Shown here one piece after another: positions 32,937-41,620 of a stretch of DNA of 51,738 nt (positions are counted from its first letter, which is position 1; each line of letters begins with the position of its first letter). The notes beneath the pieces were generated by a model that was not told where the DNA came from, did not search any database, and saw nothing but the letters and a program-made list of their open reading frames with translations. A program made the position numbers and the translations under genes. Source of the stretch: SVTX01 sp964629615 (GTDB lineage: Bacteria > Bacillota > Clostridia > Oscillospirales > CAG-272); assembly GCA_964629615.1 (NCBI GenBank), contig CAZVUD010000005.1:1-51738 (forward strand), read 5' to 3'.

Positions 32937-32962
32937 TACTTAATTCGAAAGGAGAAAAAATA

Positions 32963-33822
32963 ATGAAAAAATTAAATTATATTATAATAGCAGCATTATT
33001 GGCAGCAAGTATGTTTGCTACGGCATGCAATACAGTAAGTACAAATGAGGATATGTCAACGGATACGGAGTCAAATTCCGAAACCGAGAGCAATTCGGAA
33101 GCTGCAGATATTATGCAAGAAATAGTTAAAACAGACAATTTCTCTTTATACGTAAAAAATAATAATTATTATATGAAATTTGATCGAAAATATCTGTCTG
33201 AGCAAAATTACAGTCAGGGTATCGGATGTTTCGCTCCTTTGGAGGCTCGTTTTGCAATATAGACGATCTGATCTCATCTTTCAAAAGCGGTAATCTTGAC
33301 AAAGAACAGCTCAGAATAATGTCGTTTTATTCTGATAAGAACGGAGAATTGGATCTCGGAAACCCTGACGAAATAATCAAGATCAATTTTGAGCAAGAGG
33401 TTGTAGGTCTTGATTATGTGACGTGGAATGTGTACGGTATCATGTATCATTTTAAAAACAATGAAGGCTTCATGGAATTAATAACTTCAAAAATGTATAA
33501 CCGTGAGATAAAAGATGTAAAATCTCAAATGGCTGATGACGAATCGATAATAATAAGTTCCGAATTTGATAATGGAGGTACAGATATTTTTACAAGCTAT
33601 CAGAATACTTGTAAAACATACTTATACAGACTCGAAAGTGGGGATAAAAACTTTGTAGTTATGAAAAAATACAATCTTAAAGATGATCTGAACGAAAGTG
33701 AGGAAACTATCGATTGTATCCGGGTCTTTGCAGAAGAGAAAGGTATTTACTATAGAATTGTTATAAGTGATAATGACCTTACTGACGAGCAGATCCTTAA
33801 ATTCGGAATTAAAAACAAATAA
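32963..33822 (+). pseudogene. Frameshifted lipoprotein gene
   Basis: The first part encodes a lipoprotein: MKKLNYIIIAALLAASMFATAC with a lipobox and Cys near residue 23, then a Ser/Glu/Asn/Thr-rich linker and a short domain, stopping at 33262. The remainder (FGGSFCNIDDLISSFKSGNLD onwards to 33822) is open in the -1 frame, so one base was apparently lost around 33200-33240. No slippery heptamer is visible there. AAAGGAG precedes the ATG. The region is markedly more AT-rich than its neighbours and may have been acquired. I do not recognise the family. A sequencing error is the alternative. Confidence 0.75.
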
Positions 33823-33846
33823 ATATTAAATTAAGCCATAAAAGCA

Positions 33847-33885
33847 TATAGTGTGCCCCTGTCAAATAGACAGGGGCACACTATA
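33847..33885. terminator. Bidirectional terminator after the lipoprotein gene
   Basis: ATAGTGTGCCCCTGTC (33848-33863) and its complement (33869-33884) make a 16-bp stem, extendable to 17, with a 5-base loop. The flanks are AT-rich. It separates the plus-strand lipoprotein from the minus-strand pfk. From 33886 to 34036 I see nothing further. Confidence 0.9.
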
Positions 33886-34036
33886 GTATTTAAAACTTTT
33901 TATTTTTCAAGCGTCTGCTATATGGGATCTTATCAAAGATCTGTCGGGGTAAATTGTTTGCTTTCAGCACATCGAGATCCGCACCGTAATACATCTAAGA
34001 ACATCACCCATTCCGTGCATCTTTGATCTTTTGATA

Positions 34037-35275
34037 TTAAAATCTGAAATATTCGGGAAGTCCCTTTTTATATGTAGGATATATCTCGCCGTTTATAAGC
34101 GGAAGTATATATTCAAGGCATCTGTCGGTAACATTGTTTCCTTCAGCTGTGATATAGCTGTCAGGAACATATTTTGTCTTGTTTGCGATAAGGTCGATAT
34201 CCATATGTCCGTATACCGATGAATACTCCCCGTCCTCGCTGTTACGAAGTATGACCATCATCTCGCGCGTAACTCCCTGCTCTGCGGCGCGCACCGCGGC
34301 ATTTCCAACTCCCCACGATTCATTTATATCACACGCACTTGAGATATGAGAGGCGCATCTCTGCGGCAAGCTGAGCTCACATGATCTCACCTTGCATCCT
34401 ATCCTGTCCCTTACAGCAATCTCGAGTGCCTTTCCTGTACCTGCAAGATACTTGTGACCAAAGGCATCCACAGCACCGCCCTGTGTGGATTCTCCGACAT
34501 AGCTTCCGTCTGCAAACTGCAATCCCTCCGAGGCGCATACCACGACATTGGGCTTTTTTACAAGCAATGCATTCACATCAGCTATAAATCTGTCCATATC
34601 GAAGGCTTTTTCGGGAAGATATACAAGATCGGGATACATGCCACCCGTAAGCCTTCCGAGAGCAGATGATGCGGTGAGCCAGCCTGCGTCACGTCCCATT
34701 ATCTCGATGACCGTCACAGCAGGAACTGTGTATACAGCCGTATCATGCACTATTTCGCTTACAGTTGTTGAAATATATTTGGCGGCACAGCCAAATCCGG
34801 GGGTGTGGTCTGTTCCGATAAGATCGTTGTCAATAGTCTTAGGCACTCCTATGATCTGCATGTCATATCCGTGCGCTTCGGTATACTGTGAGAGTTTTGC
34901 AACGGTATCCATGGAATCGTTTCCGCCGATATAGAAGAAATATCGGATATTATACTTTTCAAACACGGATATTATGCTTGAAAATACGCTTTCGTAATCA
35001 TCAGCATCCACCACAGGCAGCTTTCTTCTGCAGGATCCGAGGGCTGCCGCAGGTGTGGTCATAAGCATCTTTATCTTAGACTTGTCCGAAAAGATCTCGC
35101 CAAGCTCAATGAGATCCTCACGCAAAAGTCCGTCGATACCGTTTCTCATTCCGAATATCTTGTCTATTCGGTCGCTCTTCATAGCTCCGCTTATAACGCC
35201 TGCAAGCGTCGCATTTATGGCAGCTGTAGGTCCGCCTGACTGTCCGACCACCGCATTTGCTCTTTCAAATGACAT
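34037..35275 (-). CDS. pfp: Phosphofructokinase, probably pyrophosphate-dependent
   Basis: Converts fructose 6-phosphate to fructose 1,6-bisphosphate. Key blocks: QSGGPTAAINATLAG near the N-terminus, GGNDSMDTVAKL, PKTIDNDLIGTDHTPGFG, EIMGRDAGWL and the C-terminal sugar-binding region. ATP enzymes have GGDGS; here the Gly after the aspartate position is Asp (GGNDS), and PKTIDND carries the Lys, both indicating pyrophosphate as donor. 412 residues fit. The ATG at 35275 is preferred to a TTG at 35293 because GAGAGG precedes it. It is the last gene of the amidase-cysE operon. Confidence 0.88.
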   Translation of the reverse strand: MSFERANAVVGQSGGPTAAINATLAGVISGAMKSDRIDKIFGMRNGIDGLLREDLIELGEIFSDKSKIKMLMTTPAAALGSCRRKLPVVDADDYESVFSSIISVFEKYNIRYFFYIGGNDSMDTVAKLSQYTEAHGYDMQIIGVPKTIDNDLIGTDHTPGFGCAAKYISTTVSEIVHDTAVYTVPAVTVIEIMGRDAGWLTASSALGRLTGGMYPDLVYLPEKAFDMDRFIADVNALLVKKPNVVVCASEGLQFADGSYVGESTQGGAVDAFGHKYLAGTGKALEIAVRDRIGCKVRSCELSLPQRCASHISSACDINESWGVGNAAVRAAEQGVTREMMVILRNSEDGEYSSVYGHMDIDLIANKTKYVPDSYITAEGNNVTDRCLEYILPLINGEIYPTYKKGLPEYFRF

Positions 35276-35310
35276 ATCTATTATACCTCTCAATCGATTT
35301 TACATAAGTC

Positions 35311-36624
35311 TTAACATCTTTTTTTCTTTGGCTTTATAATGAGCGACCACATGGTCCTGAATATAAAGGTCGCGCTTATTATTCCGACCGTAAGACCAAG
35401 CGCTATAAACAGCGCCTTCATTCCGCACTCTCCCGATCTCTGTGCATCGCCGTCAAGAATGGAGAGCATGGTATTAAATAAAAGTCCTCCTGGTACCATG
35501 GGCACTATACCGGGTATCAGCAACACTGTCGTAGGTGTCTTTAACACGTGCGCCATTATTTCGGAATAGGATGCCACTGCAAGTGCCGAAAGCAATGCGC
35601 CCACAAATACATTTTCGTTATAGTACACATAAAACTCAAATATCGAGCAAGCTATCATTGCTCCGAACACGGCAAACACGCCCGACCTGAATTCAAGATT
35701 ATACATCATGACAAGCCCCACTGTACATACAGTAGCTCCGAAAACATGCCAGAGTATGTCGGAAACGCCCGCATTTGCGGCTGATGTGCCCGAATTCTGC
35801 ACTATCGTCTGCAGTGTCAGAAGCGCAAGTGCGTATCCGCATCCTATGGCAACTGTATCTATGAGCACCTCGGAAAGTCTGAGTATTCCCGTCATTACAT
35901 CGCCGCCAAGCAGATCTCGCAGAGAATTTGTAAATGCAACTCCGGGAATGACATTCATGATAGTTCCTATCATGATCCTGTCAGAGTGCAATTCAAGCCC
36001 TGCTTTATTGCCGAGAAAGGTTATAAGTATCGTGCAAAGTCCGCCGAAAAAGCAGATTATCACCTTTGCCATTATCATATTCATGTGCGGTCCCGAGATA
36101 ATCTTATGCAAAACATACATAAGCAAGGCAATACCGCCCGCTATAACAGCCTCTATGACCGAGCCACCGAAATATATGCAAAATCCAAGCGCAGTAAGCA
36201 CATGTGCAAGCAAAAACAGCGGAAGTATGGGCTTTGTGCGCGCATATATCCTGTCCATCTCGCTTATGACCTCGCTCTTTGACGGGCATGTCATGCACAC
36301 GGTCCTTGAAAGATTATTCAATTTTGACAGACGCGAAAAATTATTCGCGCATCCTTTGGTTATCCTTCGCGTACGAGTTACCGTCTTTTCACCGAAATTT
36401 ACGGAAAGTATGATTATGGAGGTGAGTGCAAATACATCTACATGTATAGCACCGTATGCCTTGCATATTCTTTTTATGGTGTCCTCAACTCGGTTTATCT
36501 CTCCGCCGTTACGTTGGATATGCTCGCCTATCTCAAGCGCGATAAATGCAATATCCTCACAGCTTTCGGTAAGCTCGGACGGCTCATCGGAATTTATTAT
36601 TTCATCTACATTCATGGTCTTCAT
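35311..36624 (-). CDS. Threonine/serine exporter ThrE family (fused ThrE_1 and ThrE_2 domains)
   Basis: A 437-residue protein: an N-terminal cytoplasmic part (IALEIGEHIQRNGGEINRVEDTIKRIC), followed by about ten hydrophobic segments. The first domain (to about residue 255) and second (from about 290) correspond to PF06738 and PF12821, joined in one chain as in Corynebacterium ThrE. It is predicted to export threonine/serine or related small amino acids. Position next to cysE, which uses serine, is suggestive only. No strong binding site precedes the ATG. Confidence 0.82.
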   Translation of the reverse strand: MKTMNVDEIINSDEPSELTESCEDIAFIALEIGEHIQRNGGEINRVEDTIKRICKAYGAIHVDVFALTSIIILSVNFGEKTVTRTRRITKGCANNFSRLSKLNNLSRTVCMTCPSKSEVISEMDRIYARTKPILPLFLLAHVLTALGFCIYFGGSVIEAVIAGGIALLMYVLHKIISGPHMNMIMAKVIICFFGGLCTILITFLGNKAGLELHSDRIMIGTIMNVIPGVAFTNSLRDLLGGDVMTGILRLSEVLIDTVAIGCGYALALLTLQTIVQNSGTSAANAGVSDILWHVFGATVCTVGLVMMYNLEFRSGVFAVFGAMIACSIFEFYVYYNENVFVGALLSALAVASYSEIMAHVLKTPTTVLLIPGIVPMVPGGLLFNTMLSILDGDAQRSGECGMKALFIALGLTVGIISATFIFRTMWSLIIKPKKKRC

Positions 36625-36674
36625 TAAAAACGCAAAGCCAATATGACTGCCCTTTTAAAATACCGATCCGCGCC

Positions 36675-37559
36675 TCAGAGCGCAGCCGATCCGCAGGCAG
36701 CCGCGGCAATGTCCTCTTCATATTTTTTGGCAGTTCTTGCTCTGTACGATGTAACGCCCACAACAGTTTCGCCGTCTATCTGGAGTGCCGTCGGAATGCT
36801 GTACTCAACATATATATCATCACATTCGTACATATCAACTATCTTTTTATATCTCACATGATCGCCCTTATATATGGTAGGCAGCACGCTTAATACCTTT
36901 GCCCTCGTGCCTCCGTGAAAGATCATTCCGCCGAGCTTGCCCGATGTTCTGTCCTGATTTGGAGCGACCATCATGCCTCCGCCGTAAAATCTTCCCTTCA
37001 TGGCACTTGCTATCCATACCTTTTTATAATGCATCTCGACACCGTCTATGATAACACGGGCATCGGGACGCTTGTATTTATAAAGTATGAGCTGCATGGC
37101 TATCATAAGATAATTTATCTTCTTATCCGTGCGTTCCTTGAGCTTATCGGCTTCCTCGCAGACAACTCCGTCAACTCCGTAGCCGATACCGTTTATAAAT
37201 CTCATATCCTTGCCGTTTATGCTCACGACAGGCAGATCCTTAAAATACTCTCGTACATCGGGGCTTCGCATCTCAGGCGCGTCTATGTCACGCAAAAAGT
37301 CATTTCCCGTTCCCGATCTTATTATATACACAGGGCAAGGAATATCAAATCCGTACGTGTTATTTGCAAATCTTGATATAGTTCCGTCGCCTCCGCAAAG
37401 GAAAACATTATCCTTGTCATTGACGGATCTTATAAATTCCTTTACGTCGATGTCAAGAAGGTTGATCTTTACAAGTTCTCTTTCTCCCATGGATCTGTCA
37501 ACTACGTTTATATCGTTGTTGCTGTTATTTGATTTCGGATTAAAAAGAAGATAATTCAT
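36675..37559 (-). CDS. Diacylglycerol/sphingosine kinase-like lipid kinase
   Basis: A 294-residue DAGK-catalytic-domain protein. It has CGGDGTISRFANN and YIIRSGTGNDFLRDI, the two nucleotide-binding blocks, and INGIGYGVDGVV, FYGGGMMVAPNQDRTSG further on. Members such as DgkB or YegS phosphorylate diacylglycerol in lipid turnover. The ATG overlaps the cysE stop (ATGA), so they are translationally coupled, although a shared pathway is not obvious. Near the end the protein is Ala-rich. Confidence 0.88.
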   Translation of the reverse strand: MNYLLFNPKSNNSNNDINVVDRSMGERELVKINLLDIDVKEFIRSVNDKDNVFLCGGDGTISRFANNTYGFDIPCPVYIIRSGTGNDFLRDIDAPEMRSPDVREYFKDLPVVSINGKDMRFINGIGYGVDGVVCEEADKLKERTDKKINYLMIAMQLILYKYKRPDARVIIDGVEMHYKKVWIASAMKGRFYGGGMMVAPNQDRTSGKLGGMIFHGGTRAKVLSVLPTIYKGDHVRYKKIVDMYECDDIYVEYSIPTALQIDGETVVGVTSYRARTAKKYEEDIAAAACGSAAL

Positions 37560-38248
37560 AGTATATTCTCTTTCGTTTTTATTGTCTTTATATATTCAGA
37601 CACCTCATATTCAAGCAAGGATATCTCACGTGCATATCTTACGGTATCTTTTGGTCTTTCATTTGTTTTCAGCGCTCTTGCAGGTATACCAACTGCCGTG
37701 GAAAATGGCGGCAGGCTATTTAAGAGGACTGCATTTGCCCCGATCTTGCATCCGTTGCCAACGCTTATATTGCCAAGTATCTTAGCTCCAGCTCCGACAG
37801 TCACATCATCGCCAAGCCTTGGATGACGTATTCCACGCTCCTTGCCTGTGCCTCCAAGCGTTACCCCTTGATATAGCGTGCATCTGTCACCGATCCTTGC
37901 CGTTTCACCTATCACCGTGCCCATGCCGTGATCTATAAAAAAGCTCTTTCCTATATTCGCGGCAGGATGTATCTCAATACCTGTCATGCGTCTTGCCGCA
38001 CAGCTTACGGCATGTGCCGCGGCGACATGTCCGCGAGTATATAGGCTGTGCGCCGCTCTGTACATCAGCACTGCCTTGACTCCGGGGTAAAAGACAAGCA
38101 CATGCAGTCTGCTTTTGGCGGCAGGATCGCGCAGCAATGCGGCATCCGTCTGGTCCTGTATCTCATCCTTTATTTTGCAGACATGATCTATCGCTATGCC
38201 GCATACGTCCTTAAGTGACATTTTAATAAGATATAGGATATCCTTCAT
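37556..38248 (-). CDS. cysE: Serine O-acetyltransferase
   Basis: First enzyme of cysteine synthesis, acetylating serine with acetyl-CoA. It has the N-terminal helical region (DPAAKSRLHVLVFYPGVKAVLMYRAAH), the catalytic block FFIDHGMGTVIGETARIGD, and a left-handed beta-helix of hexapeptides (LGDDVTVGAGAKILGNI) ending with GIPARALK. The 230 residues match the shorter bacterial SAT. A second start at 38221 (MSLKDV) is possible; neither has a clear binding site. It follows the amidase gene by 17 bases. Confidence 0.94.
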   Translation of the reverse strand: MKDILYLIKMSLKDVCGIAIDHVCKIKDEIQDQTDAALLRDPAAKSRLHVLVFYPGVKAVLMYRAAHSLYTRGHVAAAHAVSCAARRMTGIEIHPAANIGKSFFIDHGMGTVIGETARIGDRCTLYQGVTLGGTGKERGIRHPRLGDDVTVGAGAKILGNISVGNGCKIGANAVLLNSLPPFSTAVGIPARALKTNERPKDTVRYAREISLLEYEVSEYIKTIKTKENIL

Positions 38249-38265
38249 ATTTTTCTTAGCTTAAG

Positions 38266-39216
38266 TCATAAGACTGAATCAAAATACCTCTGTATTCCGT
38301 TTGCAATGCCTACGGCGGCGTTATGTCTGAACTCTGCTGTCTGCATAAGTCTGTCGTCGCCCTCGTTAGTCATGAATCCCATCTCAAGTATGGTCGTGGG
38401 TATCTCGCACCAATTCGTGCCTGTCATATCATCGCCGTAAAGGATACTGTTCTTGCGCTTGCTTATACCGCTTTCTTTGCAATAATCGTCTATCACGTAT
38501 TCGGCAAGGCTCTTGCATTCCGAAAACAGCTTGCCTATCTTATAGGGATTATTCTGTGTCGGACAGCACATAAGTGCGCCGTTTGCCGAGGTTGCATCCG
38601 AGCCGTTTGCATGTATCCTGATGTTTACTGCGCTTATGTAACCGTTCTTATCACTCGGCGCATATTTATTGGCTATCTGCGCTCTTTCTATATTGCTGAC
38701 CTCGACATCATGCACCTCACGCACCATAACGACAGTGTATCCGCGGCTCATAAGCTCATCTCTTAGCGCCAAGGCAACGGTGAGAGTAAGCTCATATTCC
38801 TTGACCCCGGTAAAGCGTCCGTATGTGCCTGATGTGACCTTTGCCTTAAGCACATCGCTTCCGGGTCCGTTCGGCTCTTTTTCGCTCATACCGTGTCTTT
38901 GATGACCTGCATCTATAACGACCACACGATCTTTATTTTCGCCGTAGCCTGAATGGCATATGTCAGTTCCGCCCACAGGCTCGGGAAACACGACAGGATC
39001 CTTTTTCTGTTCTGTATCAGCCTCGGTGTCGCTTGAAGTATCAGACACATCAGATGTATTTTCAATATATGTATCAGTATCCGTATATGTGCCGCTATTT
39101 TCCGTTTCTTTTTGATCATGGGGGCTGTCTATCCTGTTACATCCGACAAAGGATACGGCAGTCAGACCAAGACAGAGTATCGGGCTTACAGCATATTTTA
39201 AAAGCCTTGCATTCAT
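38266..39216 (-). CDS. N-acetylmuramoyl-L-alanine amidase (lipoprotein, Amidase_3)
   Basis: Zinc amidase that cleaves the stem peptide from peptidoglycan. The 316-residue product has a lipoprotein signal ending VSFVGC (Cys26), an acidic Thr/Asp/Glu-rich linker, then the amidase_3 domain: VVIDAGHQRHG, KEYELTLTVALALRDEL, SAVNIRIHANGSD and TTILEMGFMTNEGDD, the zinc ligands and catalytic Glu. The start at 39216 is set by GGAG 8 bases upstream and gives a proper signal peptide; a longer frame exists. It heads an operon with cysE, kinase, thrE and pfk. Confidence 0.92.
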   Translation of the reverse strand: MNARLLKYAVSPILCLGLTAVSFVGCNRIDSPHDQKETENSGTYTDTDTYIENTSDVSDTSSDTEADTEQKKDPVVFPEPVGGTDICHSGYGENKDRVVVIDAGHQRHGMSEKEPNGPGSDVLKAKVTSGTYGRFTGVKEYELTLTVALALRDELMSRGYTVVMVREVHDVEVSNIERAQIANKYAPSDKNGYISAVNIRIHANGSDATSANGALMCCPTQNNPYKIGKLFSECKSLAEYVIDDYCKESGISKRKNSILYGDDMTGTNWCEIPTTILEMGFMTNEGDDRLMQTAEFRHNAAVGIANGIQRYFDSVL

Positions 39217-39250
39217 AGCATATCTCCAAAAATATATATCTCTTCCTACA

Positions 39251-39279
39251 ATTATATCATAACCCTGCCGTTTCGTCAA
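39251..39279 (-). promoter_or_regulatory. sigma-A promoter of the amidase-cysE operon
   Basis: TTGACG (39274-39279), 17-base spacer, TGA-TATAAT with TATAAT at 39251-39256 on the minus strand. Confidence 0.82.
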
Positions 39280-39330
39280 GATTAAAAAGTAAAATCATGA
39301 TGGCAAGCAAAATTTCTGCATGTCCGTAAA

Positions 39331-39359
39331 AATATGTACACGCCCACCCTTCATATAAT
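39331..39359 (+). promoter_or_regulatory. Possible sigma-E-type promoter of sigK
   Basis: AATATG (39331-39336), 15 bases, then CATATAAT (39352-39359), close to the sigma-E pattern ATA / CATACAAT. No good sigma-A promoter is visible. Sigma-E control of sigK is known in Bacillus, and would fit. Confidence 0.4.
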
Positions 39360-39391
39360 CCCATAAAGCTTTCAAAAAGGAAGGTCAGCAT

Positions 39392-40078
39392 ATGTTTATT
39401 TTTTCTCTTGTGGTGGCTTTTTTAGCCAAGATGCTCCATCCAACGCTCAGTATAGGTGGGCATCAGAGCTTTCCCGAGGCATTGAGTCGGGAGGAAGAAG
39501 GGATCTTATTTTCAAAAATGTCGGAGGGCGATGAGGACGCAAGGCAGAAATTGATACTTCACAATCTCAGGCTCGTGGCTCACATAGTCAGAAAATACTA
39601 TTCGACAAATAAAAACAGTGAGGATCTGGTCTCCATCGGAACGATAGGACTTATAAAAGCCGTGGACAGCTTTAAATGTGAGAACGGTGCAAAATTTGCA
39701 ACCTATGCCGCCAAGTGTATCCAGAATGAGATACTTATGAGCTTCCGCGCGCAGAAGAAAAGAGCAAATGAGATATCCATAAATGAGACCATAGACGTTG
39801 ACCGCGACGGAAACCCATTGACTTACATGGATGTCATAAGCTCGGACGACAATATGACAGACGAGATAGACAGAAAGATAATGTCAAGCAAGGCACTGCA
39901 TTGCATAAACACAGTCCTGTCCGAGCGCGAGCGGCAGATAATAATAATGCGCTTCGGACTGTTCGGGACAAAAGAGCTGACGCAGAGGGAGATAGCAGAA
40001 AAACTCTGCATATCCCGCTCGTACGTCAGCCGTATAGAAAAGAGCGCTTTGCTCAAGCTTCGTGATATACTTATGTGA
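39392..40078 (+). CDS. sigK: RNA polymerase sporulation sigma factor SigK (pro-form)
   Basis: Late mother-cell sigma factor. The N-terminus FIFSLVVAFLAKMLHPTLSIGGHQSFPEALS matches the pro-sequence region of sigma-K, followed by region 2 (LILHNLRLVAHIVRKYYS, DLVSIGTIGLIKAVDSFKC, FATYAAKCIQNEILM) and region 4 with the HTH TQREIAEKLCISRSYVSRIE. 228 residues is normal, and the gene is uninterrupted (no skin element). AAGGAAGG lies 7 bases before ATG. It ends 2 bases from the spoVAE stop, convergent, without a terminator between. Confidence 0.95.
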   Translation: MFIFSLVVAFLAKMLHPTLSIGGHQSFPEALSREEEGILFSKMSEGDEDARQKLILHNLRLVAHIVRKYYSTNKNSEDLVSIGTIGLIKAVDSFKCENGAKFATYAAKCIQNEILMSFRAQKKRANEISINETIDVDRDGNPLTYMDVISSDDNMTDEIDRKIMSSKALHCINTVLSERERQIIIMRFGLFGTKELTQREIAEKLCISRSYVSRIEKSALLKLRDILM

Positions 40079-40080
40079 TA

Positions 40081-40452
40081 TCAGCCCCGACGCTTGCTTC
40101 GCACAAAAAGCGCGGCGTTAAAGCTTAAGACAAGGGCGGCGCATGTGCCGCCCGACGCGGCGGTCAGCGCGCCTGTAAATATCCCCATATATCCCTTCTC
40201 GTCTATTGCTTTTTTCATACCTGTGGCAATGAGATTTCCAAATCCCGTCAATGGAACGGTAGCCCCTGCTCCGCCTATGTCTATAAGGTGCTGATATACA
40301 CCGCACGCGCCAAGCAAAACGCCCATTACGACATACAAAACAAGTATCCTTGCAGGCGTCAGCATGGTCTTATCTATCAGTATCTGCGCCACGATGCAAA
40401 GAGCGCCGCCTACAAGAAACGCGCGCAATAGCGAAAGTATGACATCCGACAT
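40081..40452 (-). CDS. spoVAE: Stage V sporulation protein AE
   Basis: A 123-residue membrane protein of the SpoVA dipicolinic acid channel. AFLVGGALCIVAQILIDKTMLTPARI and GGAGATVPLTGFGN are typical of SpoVAE(b) and not of SpoVAC, which would read AGxxxPITGFANS. The start at 40452 has GGGGAGG 7-8 bases before ATG; a longer TTG-initiated frame is possible. It follows spoVAD by 4 bases. Confidence 0.88.
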   Translation of the reverse strand: MSDVILSLLRAFLVGGALCIVAQILIDKTMLTPARILVLYVVMGVLLGACGVYQHLIDIGGAGATVPLTGFGNLIATGMKKAIDEKGYMGIFTGALTAASGGTCAALVLSFNAALFVRSKRRG

Positions 40453-40456
40453 ATGA

Positions 40457-41446
40457 TCACCTCCCCTCAAGGTGTAATAGATGTGCTATTGCAGGTATGC
40501 TCCTGCCCTGCTTTAAGCTGTCAGGGCTCATCATGGCACCTGTCGCAACATACAGGATATTGCCTATCTCTTGCCTTTCCATGAGCGGAAGTATATATGA
40601 GGACAAAACACTCGCTCCGCATCCGCATCCCGAGCCGCCTGCATGCGTATCCTGGGTCTCCTTATCATATATTATCTTTCCGCAGTCGTTATGGTTATCC
40701 ATGATGTAGCCTTCTGCATTCAGCAGCTCCTTCAGTATCATGCTTCCCTCATGCCCAAGATCCCCTGAAAGTATCATATCATAGTCAGAAGGCAGGGTAT
40801 TGCTCTCACGAAAATATCTTAAAAGAGTGGATGCGGCGGCAGGAGCCATTGCCGCGCCCATATTGTTTGCATCGTTTATGCCCTTGTCTATAACTATCCC
40901 CGGCATGCCGTCGCATATCCGCACTCCCGTGCTTGATCCATGCCCCACTATAAATGTCGCACCGCCTGTGACGGTCCACTGCGATGTGGGGGAGCGTTGA
41001 CCGCCGTATTCCACGGGATTTCTGTACTGTCGCTCTGCCGCGCCGTTGTGCGACGAGGTCACAGCCGCACAGTACTTGTATATATTGTTTGTGGTGAACA
41101 CCGAGGCTAAAAGAAGTGCCTCACAGGATGTGGAGCATGCACCGTACAGCCCGAAATACGGGATGGGCAGATCGGACAGACCGTATGACGACCCGACGCA
41201 CTGATTTTGCAGATCCCCTGCAAATACAGCTCCTATACTGCCCTCCGACATATTGCATTTTGAAAGCGCAATATTGAAGGATATGCGCATAAGCTCGCTC
41301 TCTGCCTTTTCAAATGTGTCCTGTGAAAAATAATCGTCCTTGTCGTGATGATCGAACAGATGCCCTATCGGACCTTCATATTCCTTGACACCGACCGCAT
41401 TTCCCGAGCATATGATGCTTGAATCAAGCTTTATTATCTGCGACAT
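40457..41446 (-). CDS. spoVAD: Stage V sporulation protein AD
   Basis: A 329-residue thiolase-fold protein that binds dipicolinic acid in the SpoVA complex. It has GPIGHLFDHHDKDDYF, YGACSTSCEALLLASVF, VEYGGQRSPTSQWTVTGGAT and GSGCGCGASVLSSYILP, typical for the family. AAGGGG precedes the ATG by about 6 bases. In Bacillus and most clostridia spoVAC precedes spoVAD; here the upstream region holds a divergent gene instead. Confidence 0.94.
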   Translation of the reverse strand: MSQIIKLDSSIICSGNAVGVKEYEGPIGHLFDHHDKDDYFSQDTFEKAESELMRISFNIALSKCNMSEGSIGAVFAGDLQNQCVGSSYGLSDLPIPYFGLYGACSTSCEALLLASVFTTNNIYKYCAAVTSSHNGAAERQYRNPVEYGGQRSPTSQWTVTGGATFIVGHGSSTGVRICDGMPGIVIDKGINDANNMGAAMAPAAASTLLRYFRESNTLPSDYDMILSGDLGHEGSMILKELLNAEGYIMDNHNDCGKIIYDKETQDTHAGGSGCGCGASVLSSYILPLMERQEIGNILYVATGAMMSPDSLKQGRSIPAIAHLLHLEGR

Positions 41447-41556
41447 GATGATCCCCTTTTCTGATTTCGTTTTTATTATCTTTCCTCATATTCAAGCATA
41501 AAATCATGGCAAATTAAGGCGGGCACGCACTTTATACGGTAAATTTCATTTTGCTA

Positions 41557-41585
41557 TTGAAAAATAATTGAAAATATGATAAAAT
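41557..41585 (+). promoter_or_regulatory. sigma-A promoter of the uridine phosphorylase gene
   Basis: TTGAAA (41557-41562), 17-base spacer, TGA-TAAAAT with TAAAAT at 41580-41585. Confidence 0.78.
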
Positions 41586-41620
41586 ATAAATACGAAAATT
41601 TATGAAAGGCGGAGAATATA

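Noticed and set aside
33190..33262. Programmed -1 frameshift in the lipoprotein gene
   Set aside because: No slippery X-XXY-YYZ heptamer in the overlap and no obvious downstream pseudoknot; a mutation or sequencing error is simpler.
30530..33822. Complete prophage
   Set aside because: Only three structural-type genes are present; no integrase, terminase, portal, lysis genes or flanking direct repeats are seen.
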